Assembly: GCA_902778145.1 (NCBI GenBank)
Contig: CACYWW010000024.1
Location: 19,082-83,081, forward strand
Length of the DNA stretch: 64,000 nucleotides
Reading direction: 5' to 3'
Source of the DNA: an uncultured Ruminococcus sp.
GTDB taxonomy: Bacteria; Bacillota; Clostridia; Oscillospirales; CAG-272
Made by a program: the position numbers and the translations under genes. Shown here piece after piece: positions 1-7,420 of the stretch (within the stretch, counting starts at the first letter, position 1; each line of letters begins with the position of its first letter). The notes under the pieces are model-generated. The model was not told the origin of the DNA. It saw only the letters and a list, made by a program, of their open reading frames with translations, and did no database searches.

Positions 1-708
1 CTCAGGGCGCCATACGTTTCCGCCGCGTACGACGGCGTCAGATATCCGTATATCAAAGAGCTGCTGACGACCGGTGTGATAAAGACGGAAGACGTGACGT
101 ACGGCAAAACCAAGCTTCATCAGACGACGCTGAAGGCATACGAGCAAAGAGATTACTATATAACGGATATTAACGGACTTCTCTGCGGAGTCTGTGACGA
201 CACGTCGTGGATTATGTCGAACAGCGGGTCAGCCCCGGACGGTACGCTCTGCGTCTTATCGGACGACAGCGGTACGATGATCTACGCGGGAGACATGCCG
301 CGACCCGTGGGAGTCACCGGGAGGTACGCGTTCGAGGCGCTTGACAACGGTATTTATATCGGAGAATTCTCAGGTAACATCGAAAACAGCTATACCGTGT
401 CCTACATCAAAGAAATAACGGACGACGGCGTCGTCACCGTGTACTATCCGTCGATAGTATATAACGATCCGTCGCTGCTTTACAACGGCAGAAGGACGTA
501 CGTCTCGCCGGGCGGCGCGATAGTATGCAACGATCCGTACGGGCGCGCCGTTATCCGTGAGTCTTACGAGCCCGCGTCGCCCACGGAATACACGCTTGAA
601 AGAGACGGATCTACGGGATTCGTTATCCTCCGCGCCGTGGAGACCGACGTCCCGCGTCCTGAAATTCCACACTCGGAAGAAACACTTGCCGTAAGGAGGC
701 TGCCATGA
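1..708 (+). CDS. hypothetical protein, 5' end outside window
   Basis: The reading frame is open from the first base, so the true start lies to the left; the first start-like codon inside the window is GTG at 76. About 235 residues are visible. They look beta-strand rich, with alternating hydrophobic residues and Asp/Gly/Thr turns, and there is no membrane segment or recognisable catalytic motif. I do not recognise the family. The stop overlaps the next start as ATGA (705-708), and an AAGGAGG site at 693-699 lies inside its last codons, so the next protein is probably translationally coupled to it. The context (sigma-like protein, YdcF-like protein) suggests an envelope or extracytoplasmic role, which is inference. 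Confidence 0.7.
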   Translation, partial: LRAPYVSAAYDGVRYPYIKELLTTGVIKTEDVTYGKTKLHQTTLKAYEQRDYYITDINGLLCGVCDDTSWIMSNSGSAPDGTLCVLSDDSGTMIYAGDMPRPVGVTGRYAFEALDNGIYIGEFSGNIENSYTVSYIKEITDDGVVTVYYPSIVYNDPSLLYNGRRTYVSPGGAIVCNDPYGRAVIRESYEPASPTEYTLERDGSTGFVILRAVETDVPRPEIPHSEETLAVRRLP

Positions 709-1070
709 ACAACGATGAAATTAACGCATACATAAAGCGCCGCGCCGACGATCTTTTCAGATTCGCCTTTGTTTTGACCGTGTCCGACGGCGGAGCCGCG
801 GAGATCCTGCGTGAAGCCGTTTCCGATATGACGGCGAAAAACAAATGGGATCGGGAAGACTATGAGACGGAGCTTTTCCGCGCGATATACAAACGCGCTC
901 TGAAATACAGGGGCGAGCCGATGAGCCGCGCCGCCGTATGTGAAAAGTACGGCGAAAAAAGCGAGGAGTTTTTTGAGCTTTTGTCAAAGCCGCTCGCCGA
1001 GCGCGCGCGTATCCATCTTTCGCTTTACGAGGATCTGACGGACGGCGAGGCTGCCGCAATAACGGGATGA
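705..1070 (+). CDS. degenerate ECF sigma-like protein without recognition helix
   Basis: A 121-residue protein. Residues 1-70 resemble sigma region 2 of ECF factors (helical, with FAFVLT and an acidic helix ILREAVSDM). Residues 90-121 resemble the start of region 4 (AERARIHLSLYEDLTDGEAAAITG). An ECF factor of the usual 160-190 residues would continue with the helix-turn-helix recognition helix, but here the stop comes right after the first HTH helix. It overlaps both neighbours by ATGA (705-708 and 1067-1070). Possible readings are a sigma-like adaptor that no longer binds a -35 element, or a decayed sigma gene kept for coupling. The coding quality looks normal and there is no internal stop. 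The sigma assignment rests on visual similarity only. Confidence 0.6.
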   Translation: MNNDEINAYIKRRADDLFRFAFVLTVSDGGAAEILREAVSDMTAKNKWDREDYETELFRAIYKRALKYRGEPMSRAAVCEKYGEKSEEFFELLSKPLAERARIHLSLYEDLTDGEAAAITG

Positions 1071-1843
1071 GCCGGATACAGATGATACTCACCGCGGCAG
1101 GCGCCGGGTTCGCGGCGGTGAATTATATAATATACTGGGCGTCGGGCAGGGCGAACGCCGTGCCGATAGCGCCGGCGGTGCTGTGCTGTGTTTTCATACC
1201 GCTAATCCTCTGCGCCGTTTTCGGCAGGGCGGCGGCGGAAAAGATACCGCGGCTTTACGAGGCGCTGAAATGGATATACATATCTGTCGGACTTCTCTAC
1301 ACCGTATCGTTTGTCATATTCTCCTTCGCCATGACGCATGTAAAGGAGAGCGGGGGCGCGTCCGACGTTTATATCGTCTTCGGCTGCAAGACGAACGGCT
1401 ACACGCCTACGTACGCGCTCAGAAGGCGGCTCGATCACGCTTATGAGCTTCTGACGCGGTACCCGGATTCCGTCGCGATTCTGTCCGGCGGTCAGGGCGG
1501 CGATGAATCGGTCCCGGAGGCGGAATCGATGCGCGCGTATCTTGAGGCGCGCGGGATAGACGGCTCGCGGCTTATAAAAGAGGAGCGCTCGACCTCAACG
1601 CTTGAAAATATAAAATTCTCTTTTGAGCTGATCGAAAAGTCGGGTGTCCGCGCGGACAGGGTCACGGCGGTTTCAAGCGACTTCCATATAAAAAGGATAC
1701 AGCTTCAGGCAAAATACTTAAACGTCAGGCTCGGCGTATCCCCCGCAAAAACCGACTCTCCCGGCAAGCTCTGGCAGAACCTGATCCGCGAATACATGGT
1801 CTGGGTCCGCCGCGGGGTGACCGGAAAATGGGAAGCGGGATGA
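1067..1843 (+). CDS. YdcF/SanA-like (DUF218) membrane protein
   Basis: A 258-residue protein. Three hydrophobic N-terminal segments (about residues 5-25, 30-52 and 68-95) precede a DUF218 domain from about residue 100. Family signatures are the strand SDVYIVFGCK, then ALRRRLDHAYELL, the loop ILSGGQGGDE with an acidic site, EAESMRAYLEARG, and ERSTSTLENIKFS. DUF218 proteins (YdcF, SanA, ElyC) are linked to envelope polysaccharide metabolism and cell-wall integrity; the exact reaction is unknown. The start overlaps the upstream stop (ATGA), so it is the last gene of a tightly coupled three-gene unit. No terminator is evident; repeat elements follow. Confidence 0.8.
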   Translation: MSRIQMILTAAGAGFAAVNYIIYWASGRANAVPIAPAVLCCVFIPLILCAVFGRAAAEKIPRLYEALKWIYISVGLLYTVSFVIFSFAMTHVKESGGASDVYIVFGCKTNGYTPTYALRRRLDHAYELLTRYPDSVAILSGGQGGDESVPEAESMRAYLEARGIDGSRLIKEERSTSTLENIKFSFELIEKSGVRADRVTAVSSDFHIKRIQLQAKYLNVRLGVSPAKTDSPGKLWQNLIREYMVWVRRGVTGKWEAG

Positions 1844-1874
1844 AGAATTCAGAGTGAGACGGCGAAACAGAGCG

Positions 1875-1908
1875 ACGTCATTCTGAGTGCGGCGAAGGAT
1901 CTGTTCTG
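1875..1908 (+). repeat. dispersed repeat A (TGAGnGCGGCGAAGGATCT type)
   Basis: The core around 1880-1901 recurs almost unchanged at 33378-33402, in another intergenic region. Both copies share GAGTGCGGCGAAGGATCT or GAGCGCGGCGAAGGATCT. It is noncoding and lies between operons. The copy number in the genome cannot be judged here. Confidence 0.6.
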
Positions 1909-1960
1909 AATTCAAACGCAAAGTGATCAGTGATAAACGCGAAACGGGGCGGATGCCCGA

Positions 1961-2018
1961 AAGGCTCCTCCTTCGGGGGAGCTGTCGGCGTAAGCCGACT
2001 GAGGGAGTTATTCGTTGA
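1961..2018 (+). repeat. dispersed palindromic repeat B
   Basis: This block begins GGCTCCTCC and ends GAGGGAGTTATTC. It has a short perfect hairpin, GTCGGC (1984-1989) with GCCGAC (1994-1999). A near-identical element occurs at 47644-47698 downstream of mfd, with the same order of parts and a shorter hairpin loop. It is an intergenic palindromic repeat family, perhaps mobilised by the RAYT enzyme at 15703-16233 (inference). Confidence 0.65.
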
Positions 2019-2136
2019 ACGGTGCTTCCGCAGTGCGCTCAGGATGACGGCGCGCTTATCATTCCGCATTCATAATTTATCATTTTTATTTGATTTCCGT
2101 TTTTTTGCGTTTGTCGTTTCCGGTTTATATGAAAGG

Positions 2137-2170
2137 TGAAACTTTTTACCCCTCTGTTTCACTCATATAT
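2137..2170 (+). promoter_or_regulatory. candidate ECF-type autoregulatory promoter
   Basis: TGAAACTTTTT at 2137-2147 matches the -35 class used by many Firmicutes ECF factors (TGAAAC). The matching -10 zone is CACTCATATATACC, 16 bases downstream. The same sequence forms an inverted repeat, GTGAAAC (2136-2142) and GTTTCAC (2156-2162). Its position about 65 bases before the sigma start codon fits autoregulation. The -10 lacks the canonical CGTC, so this is only a candidate. Confidence 0.45.
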
Positions 2171-2234
2171 ACCGGATGCATCAATACTGTCCGTACGGGG
2201 AACGTATTTTCCCGGCGGGCTGAAAGGAAACAAA

Positions 2235-2717
2235 ATGACTAAGGAAGAGTTTGCCGCGGCTGTGACCGCGTGCGAGAAAAATCTTTACCTTTCCGCACTC
2301 TCGGTGACGCGCAACGCCGAGGATGCGAAGGACGCCGTCGCCTACGCCGTATACGTCGCGTGGGAGAAGCTCGGAAACCTGCGTGAGCGTGAAAAATTCG
2401 ACGCGTGGCTTCTGACGATTACTCTCAACGAAGCGAAGCGGCTCAGGAAAACGTCACGTTTTTACGAGAACGTTGAACAGCTTCAGGACGAATTCAGCGA
2501 CGAGATGGACACCGGCGCGATCGAATTCTTCGACCTGCTCTCAAGGCTGAACATAGACGGTGTCTGCAGAGAGATATTCTCGCTTCGTTTCTTTTACGGG
2601 TACACGCTTGAGGAGACGTCACGTTTGCTCGGAATGTCCGAAAACACGGTCAAAACAAAGTATTACAGGGCCCTGAGCAAGCTCAGGGAAGAATACGGAA
2701 AAGAGGGGAAAATATGA
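2235..2717 (+). CDS. ECF RNA polymerase sigma factor
   Basis: A 160-residue sigma-70 family factor. Region 2 is at about residues 10-70 (LYLSALSVTRNAEDAKDAVAYA, then WEKLGNLREREKFDAWLLTI). Region 4 is at about 105-155, with the helix-turn-helix YTLEETSRLLGMSENTVKTKYYRALSKLR. I chose ATG 2235 because GAAAGGA precedes it at 2222-2228 and the candidate ECF promoter at 2137-2170 lies between it and the earlier in-frame start at 2136, which would fall upstream of transcription. The stop overlaps the next gene (ATGA 2714-2717), the normal arrangement of sigma plus membrane anti-sigma. It probably controls an envelope-stress regulon including its own operon. Confidence 0.9.
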   Translation: MTKEEFAAAVTACEKNLYLSALSVTRNAEDAKDAVAYAVYVAWEKLGNLREREKFDAWLLTITLNEAKRLRKTSRFYENVEQLQDEFSDEMDTGAIEFFDLLSRLNIDGVCREIFSLRFFYGYTLEETSRLLGMSENTVKTKYYRALSKLREEYGKEGKI

Positions 2718-5311
2718 CGGATAATCAATTTGAATCGATGATAGAAAAAAACGCCGCGTCATTGAAAAACGGCGTGAAATATTCTGGAGCCGTTTCGTCG
2801 GCAAAAGAACGCAAAAAAAGCGGGGCTGCCGTTTTCATGTCGTCAGCCGCCGCGCCTCTTGCGGCAGTCACCGCCGCGGCGGTGTTGATCGGAGGAGGCT
2901 CGTACTTCCTGATAAGAAGCCGGATGAACAACGATCCCGAGCCTCCGGCGACGTCGGCTTATACGGAGCCCGTCGACAGCGTCACGGAAACGACGGACGG
3001 ACTCTCCGCCGCGATCACCGCCGCGGACGATACAACCGTGAACGACACGACAACGGACGGCGTAACGACGGAGCAGGACTCCGGTACGCACGGTCTCACC
3101 ACCGTGACGCCCGACACGCAGGAGCCCGGAACGGAGGACCCTCAGGCAACGGAAGCGGAGACGACGGCGCCCGTGACCTCAGAGCCGGACACGACCGTGC
3201 CGCACACGACAGCGCCGGCTGCCGATCCCGGGCTTGATAAAAACGGATATAAGCTCACGGTCAACGGCCGCGACATATCGAAAACCGCAAAATTCGGCAC
3301 CGACGGCGACGGGGATCTGATCCTGCCGTTCTCTGTCATCCTGAACGAGCTGAGCCACGCCTCGGCAAAGATAACGGGCGAGGATACCGCGACTCTCACG
3401 TACGAGGGAGACGTGTTCACGCTCAACGCCGCCGGGCGCACGATGACCGGAAACAACTATTCCGGAGACTGGTTCAAAAACAAGCAGTCACAGACGCTCA
3501 AGCTTTATATCGAGGACGGCGTGCTTTACGCGGACAGCGGGACTGTTTCCGCGTTCTTATCGGAATTCGCCGGAGGCGGCATCAGCATCTCCGGCAAAAC
3601 GATAGCCGCGTCGGATTTCTACAATGGCGACGACACCCCGTATACTCCGCCGGAAACGACGGCGCCCGTGACCGATCCCGGACCCGGTCCCGCCCCGGAT
3701 TATCCTCAGGACGTGCTCGATTTCTTTGATCTGGAGCAGAAGCACCACCCGTCGTTCATGGATGCCATTAAAATATTCACGACCGCGGGCTCCGACAGCT
3801 CCGTATCGGTAAAAGCAGCCGTATCCGTACTCGGAAAGCCCCACGGAATGATCGGATATGAGATAAACGCCGGGTATAACTGGTACTGCTGGGTGCTTTC
3901 CGACGGCAGGATACTGCGTATCAATATCCATAATTTCGATACGATGGGCGCGTCTTCGTTTGCGGATATACTATCAAACGCCAGATTTTCAACGTACATC
4001 AGCGGTATGTCCGTATCCACAGCCCTTGATAACAAAATAAACGAAACAACAAGAAGCATAAAAAACAAACTTATTCCCTGCACGATTTACTACGACGGCT
4101 CTCCCGTACCGGACAACCTCGGTCCATCGTATGACTTTGAGGAAATAATACACAAAGAAAGCCTGTCAAAACAAAGCGACCACCAAACGAAGGAAAATCT
4201 TGCTTTATCTGATTCCGCTGCGAAGAAATTTGACACAGGCGAAACGGTCAGGTATTATATACGCTTGACGGACACGACCGAAGGCTGGTCGATCTACGGC
4301 AGCTCGGGCAGTCCGGTAAACACAGCCGGGCAGAAGATATGGCTGTACGATCGCGATGGGAACAGGATCGATTATATGATCACGAATTCTGAAGGCGTCA
4401 CATCCTTCGATCTGTATCCCGGCACGTACAGATTCGTCCGCGAAACGGCGTCAACGACGGACGCGCATCAGGACGAGGACGAAATAATAACGGTACGCAA
4501 AAATCTTTCCGTGGTCGTCAGACCGGGAAGCGGCAATGCGGACGTAAGCAGGACAAGAAGGCTCGATCTGTTTGAAAATGGCCTTTTCAAACGGTTCGAT
4601 CTGAGAATAAAGGTCGTAGACTCTGAGACAAAGGAGCCCCTTAAGAACGCGCAGCTGTCATATTCCGACGGACTTGATTTTTACTCCGACGAAAACGGCA
4701 TGATCTTTATCGATTCGGAGAGGATGTTCTTCGTCCGCCGGCCGTACGTCTTCAGTCAGACATACACATTCACGCCGGGGAAATACGAGCCGTTTCTGTT
4801 CTGCGAAGGACATCAGGGCGCATATCTCGATGATCTCAGCGACGGAGACGTTATAGAGCTCAAGCCTCCGCGGGTGATCACGGACGTTCCGTATACGGTG
4901 ACTCTGGTCGACAGCTCAACCGGCGAGCCCGTGACCGGCGCGACCGTCCGTATAACGTTCATCGGTACACAGAGATCCCCCACCTCGGTTACCGACTGGT
5001 TCGAGGCGAAGGACAACGGAGACGGGACGTATTCGGTCACGCTGATCAGTCCTTATATTGAGGACTCTCTGAAAATACGCGTATACGTGTATTATTCATA
5101 CGCTTTCAAGGGTCATCTGGAAAACGGCGTAGAGTGGCAGAATTACTGCAGGATAACGTACGACAAATCGTTCGATATAGATCCGGATAAGATGAAGCGC
5201 CCGACGTCCTACGTTTTCAGCACGGATCTCGAAAGGATACGCGAGGAAAAGGAGACGGTGGCGATCTCCGAAGCGGAATTCACTCTTGTATCGGTAACGC
5301 ACGAAGAATAA
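2714..5311 (+). CDS. membrane-anchored multidomain surface protein, probable anti-sigma partner
   Basis: An 865-residue protein with a type II topology. It has a short cytoplasmic part (1-38), one transmembrane helix (about 39-66), and a Thr/Pro/Glu-rich linker (about 75-180). A beta domain at about 182-305 resembles the copper-amine-oxidase-N stalk fold (TVNGRDISKTAKF, PFSVILNEL). A second proline-rich linker (about 310-335) and a large outer region follow. Residues about 615-700 and 725-805 look like Cna-B or carboxypeptidase-regulatory beta-sandwiches (VVDSETKEPLKNAQLSYSD; LVDSSTGEPVTGATVRI). Its position after an ECF sigma gene with ATGA overlap suggests that the short cytoplasmic tail holds the sigma factor and the exterior senses the wall, as in RsgI-type proteins. 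The tail is short and lacks a clear known anti-sigma domain, so that role is inferred. Confidence 0.75.
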   Translation: MTDNQFESMIEKNAASLKNGVKYSGAVSSAKERKKSGAAVFMSSAAAPLAAVTAAAVLIGGGSYFLIRSRMNNDPEPPATSAYTEPVDSVTETTDGLSAAITAADDTTVNDTTTDGVTTEQDSGTHGLTTVTPDTQEPGTEDPQATEAETTAPVTSEPDTTVPHTTAPAADPGLDKNGYKLTVNGRDISKTAKFGTDGDGDLILPFSVILNELSHASAKITGEDTATLTYEGDVFTLNAAGRTMTGNNYSGDWFKNKQSQTLKLYIEDGVLYADSGTVSAFLSEFAGGGISISGKTIAASDFYNGDDTPYTPPETTAPVTDPGPGPAPDYPQDVLDFFDLEQKHHPSFMDAIKIFTTAGSDSSVSVKAAVSVLGKPHGMIGYEINAGYNWYCWVLSDGRILRINIHNFDTMGASSFADILSNARFSTYISGMSVSTALDNKINETTRSIKNKLIPCTIYYDGSPVPDNLGPSYDFEEIIHKESLSKQSDHQTKENLALSDSAAKKFDTGETVRYYIRLTDTTEGWSIYGSSGSPVNTAGQKIWLYDRDGNRIDYMITNSEGVTSFDLYPGTYRFVRETASTTDAHQDEDEIITVRKNLSVVVRPGSGNADVSRTRRLDLFENGLFKRFDLRIKVVDSETKEPLKNAQLSYSDGLDFYSDENGMIFIDSERMFFVRRPYVFSQTYTFTPGKYEPFLFCEGHQGAYLDDLSDGDVIELKPPRVITDVPYTVTLVDSSTGEPVTGATVRITFIGTQRSPTSVTDWFEAKDNGDGTYSVTLISPYIEDSLKIRVYVYYSYAFKGHLENGVEWQNYCRITYDKSFDIDPDKMKRPTSYVFSTDLERIREEKETVAISEAEFTLVSVTHEE

Positions 5312-5329
5312 ACGTCAAAAAGGAGTCAA

Positions 5330-5926
5330 ATGAACGGATTCAGCGAATATTACACAAGCGACGCATACAAGCCGGTAAGACGGTACGTGGCAAAAAAGAT
5401 CGTCAAAGCGGCGCTCGTCTCAGCCGCGGTCGAGGCGGTATTTCTCGGGATCGGCATATTCTGGTCGCTCCACACCGGCTTCGGCGCCGGCTGGCTGGCC
5501 ATACCTCTCATGGGAGTCGTAGGACTTTCCGGCGTGAAATTCAGCGGTCTGTTGGCGCTCGTCGCCGACAGACCGTGCGAGGGCACGATCATCGAGATCA
5601 AGGAATCGACCGAGGACAAGACGAACACGGTATACGGTCAGATGATAAACTTCGACCAGAAGGTCACGAAGCTTTCGATCTACGTGCAGAAAACGAACGG
5701 CGACGTGCGTCTGTTTGAAACGAAATTCGATAAGACTCCTCACGACTATTATAAAACGGGCGACGAGGTCCGCCACTACAGAGGCCTTCAGCTTTTTGAA
5801 AAGAAAGACAAATCAAAGGATGAAAAGATCATCTGTCAGGTCTGTGAAAGCTACGTCAGCATCGATGAAGACAACTGTCCGTTCTGCAAATACAAACTCC
5901 TGAAGAGCGATATCCCGGAGGAATGA
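5330..5926 (+). CDS. two-TM protein with C-terminal zinc ribbon
   Basis: A 198-residue protein. It has two transmembrane helices (about residues 25-50 and 55-78), a beta-rich middle domain (about 85-160), and a C-terminal zinc ribbon with Cys pairs CQVC and CPFC (about residues 168-190). It is a distant paralogue of the gene at 16260-16868, which has the same order: two helices, the same middle domain with an FKAGDRVFHIYG-like or YKTGDEVRHYRG strand, and CAVC/CHKC. A GGAG site (5320s) precedes the ATG. It is probably in the operon of the ECF genes. No enzymatic function is recognisable. Confidence 0.75.
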   Translation: MNGFSEYYTSDAYKPVRRYVAKKIVKAALVSAAVEAVFLGIGIFWSLHTGFGAGWLAIPLMGVVGLSGVKFSGLLALVADRPCEGTIIEIKESTEDKTNTVYGQMINFDQKVTKLSIYVQKTNGDVRLFETKFDKTPHDYYKTGDEVRHYRGLQLFEKKDKSKDEKIICQVCESYVSIDEDNCPFCKYKLLKSDIPEE

Positions 5927-5927
5927 T

Positions 5928-6650
5928 ATGAACAATACGATCGTAAAAAACGTGATATTCGAGTGTGAATACGCGCTCGAAAAGGAGCTCATTGCCTCAG
6001 CCGTGAACTTTGCGCCCGGCAAGGCTCACAGGATCTCACGCATACTGAACATTATCGCGACGGTATTCGCCGCCGTCGCCATAGCGCTCGGGATCGCCGC
6101 CGCCGCTCTGACGAAAGACACATACGGCGACACGCTCGACGTCGGGTTCTATATCGCTCTGCTTACAATACTTCTGATCGGCGGCATACTCAGGACCCGC
6201 GGGATACAGACGGCGATGCAGTACGGCAGGCTGAAAAAAGCCGCAGACGGCGGCGTGCTCTCCGCGCACTGCACGTTCGATGAGGAAATGGTGACGGTGA
6301 GATACAGCAACGGAAAATCCAACGCCTTCACGTACTCCAACTTTTCCGGCGTATCCGAGGACAAAGAAAACATCTATCTCGTGATAGGCGGCGCCTCGAT
6401 TTTGCCGATACCGAAAAGCTCTTTCATATACGGCGATCCGCGTCAGCTTCCGGTCTTCATAAGATCGCGTCTTTCCGGGGAGACGCCGCGCGTTCCGCTG
6501 CTCGGTCTTAAGATCGCTCTCGGCGTCATGACGATCATACTGTCCTTTATCATGGTCGGCATGTTCGTAAGCGCCGTCATCTCGTACAGCGGACACCGCA
6601 TGTACGGCGGCGTCGCGCTCGCGCTTTGGCGCGTCATAACAAGATCATAA
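5928..6650 (+). CDS. membrane protein with YcxB-like domain
   Basis: A 240-residue protein. Two transmembrane helices lie at about residues 38-62 and 73-92. A soluble YcxB-like segment follows (about 115-175: TFDEEMVTVRYSNGKSNAFTYSNFSGVSEDKENIYLVI and PIPKSSFIYGD), and a last helix lies at about 193-220. Proteins of this type are of unknown function and common in Firmicutes. It starts one base after the previous stop with a GGAGGAATG context, so it is co-translated with the zinc-ribbon protein. Confidence 0.7.
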   Translation: MNNTIVKNVIFECEYALEKELIASAVNFAPGKAHRISRILNIIATVFAAVAIALGIAAAALTKDTYGDTLDVGFYIALLTILLIGGILRTRGIQTAMQYGRLKKAADGGVLSAHCTFDEEMVTVRYSNGKSNAFTYSNFSGVSEDKENIYLVIGGASILPIPKSSFIYGDPRQLPVFIRSRLSGETPRVPLLGLKIALGVMTIILSFIMVGMFVSAVISYSGHRMYGGVALALWRVITRS

Positions 6651-6662
6651 AAGGACATTTCA

Positions 6663-7349
6663 ATGAAGCATAGAAAAACTCCGTTCTTTTGCATCTACTC
6701 CGTCGTCTTCTTCGCTTTCGCGTCTGCTCTGGCGGAGCTTTTGCCGTTTCCCGGATCATACGTTTTGCCGGCAATACTGTCGCTGACCGTCACGGCGGTC
6801 AGCTTCGCTATGCTTTTCGTACTGAAAAAAGCTCCCGCCGTCACGGTCTTTGTTGTTATATCGACTCTGAACGCCGCGGCGCTCGGGCTCGGGCTGTCCG
6901 CGTGGTTCGTACACGCAGGACGCCGCGAGAGCGCTCTGACGCTGACGCTTATCATCTGTGCGGCAACGGCGCTTCTGCTGTTATCCCGGGCGGTGTTTTC
7001 GATACCCGCCGCGCGCCGTCATTTCAAGCTGACGGTCGCGCTTATCGTCATCATCGAGATCGCGCTTTTCATCTTATACGCGTACTTTTTCACGGAGCCG
7101 TATCTCGTGCCGCTCGGCGCGTTCGTGATAGTGCAGTGGTTCTTCGCGGCGGCGATGAACCTCGATCAGAAGGACGGTAAAAAAACGGTGATATACGCGA
7201 CACTTTCCTCCTTCGGAGTCATCGTCGCCGTCATTGCGATCATTCTTACGATAATCACGGAGGACGAATCGCCCGCAGAAGCCGTGTTCGGGATATTTGA
7301 TATCATACCCGAGCCGTCAGGCGACGGCGGCGTAAGGAAAAAGAGGTAA
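6663..7349 (+). CDS. polytopic membrane protein of unknown function
   Basis: A 228-residue protein with about six or seven hydrophobic helices between residues 8 and 205 and a short charged, proline-containing C-terminus. I recognise no motif or family. An AAAGGACA site precedes the ATG at 6663, and only 12 bases separate it from the preceding YcxB-like gene, so it probably closes the operon that starts with the ECF sigma factor. No terminator hairpin is evident before the rhamnosidase promoter. Confidence 0.7.
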   Translation: MKHRKTPFFCIYSVVFFAFASALAELLPFPGSYVLPAILSLTVTAVSFAMLFVLKKAPAVTVFVVISTLNAAALGLGLSAWFVHAGRRESALTLTLIICAATALLLLSRAVFSIPAARRHFKLTVALIVIIEIALFILYAYFFTEPYLVPLGAFVIVQWFFAAAMNLDQKDGKKTVIYATLSSFGVIVAVIAIILTIITEDESPAEAVFGIFDIIPEPSGDGGVRKKR

Positions 7350-7364
7350 AACGGTCAACCTCTC

Positions 7365-7393
7365 TTGACAATCCGCCGCCGTGATGTTATGAT
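7365..7393 (+). promoter_or_regulatory. sigma-A promoter of the rhamnosidase gene
   Basis: TTGACA (7365-7370) and TATGAT (7388-7393) are separated by exactly 17 bases. Transcription would begin near 7400. The ATG at 7394 is therefore not usable, and the ATG at 7421 with GGGAGGG in front is the start. Confidence 0.85.
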
Positions 7394-7420
7394 ATGAAAA
7401 AACACCCGCGGGAGGGCTTT

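Larger units (their letters stand above)
1844..2234 (+). other. gene-free stretch with dispersed repeats and an ECF-type promoter
   Basis: This 391-bp gap has no credible gene. It holds two dispersed repeat elements (1875-1908 and 1961-2018) and then, from about 2080, an AT-rich stretch ending in a candidate ECF promoter for the downstream sigma gene. Short frames cross it but have no ribosome site or family. Confidence 0.6.

Noticed and set aside
2136-2234. N-terminal extension of the ECF sigma factor
   Set aside because: The start would be upstream of the predicted transcription start, and the added residues are not sigma-like.
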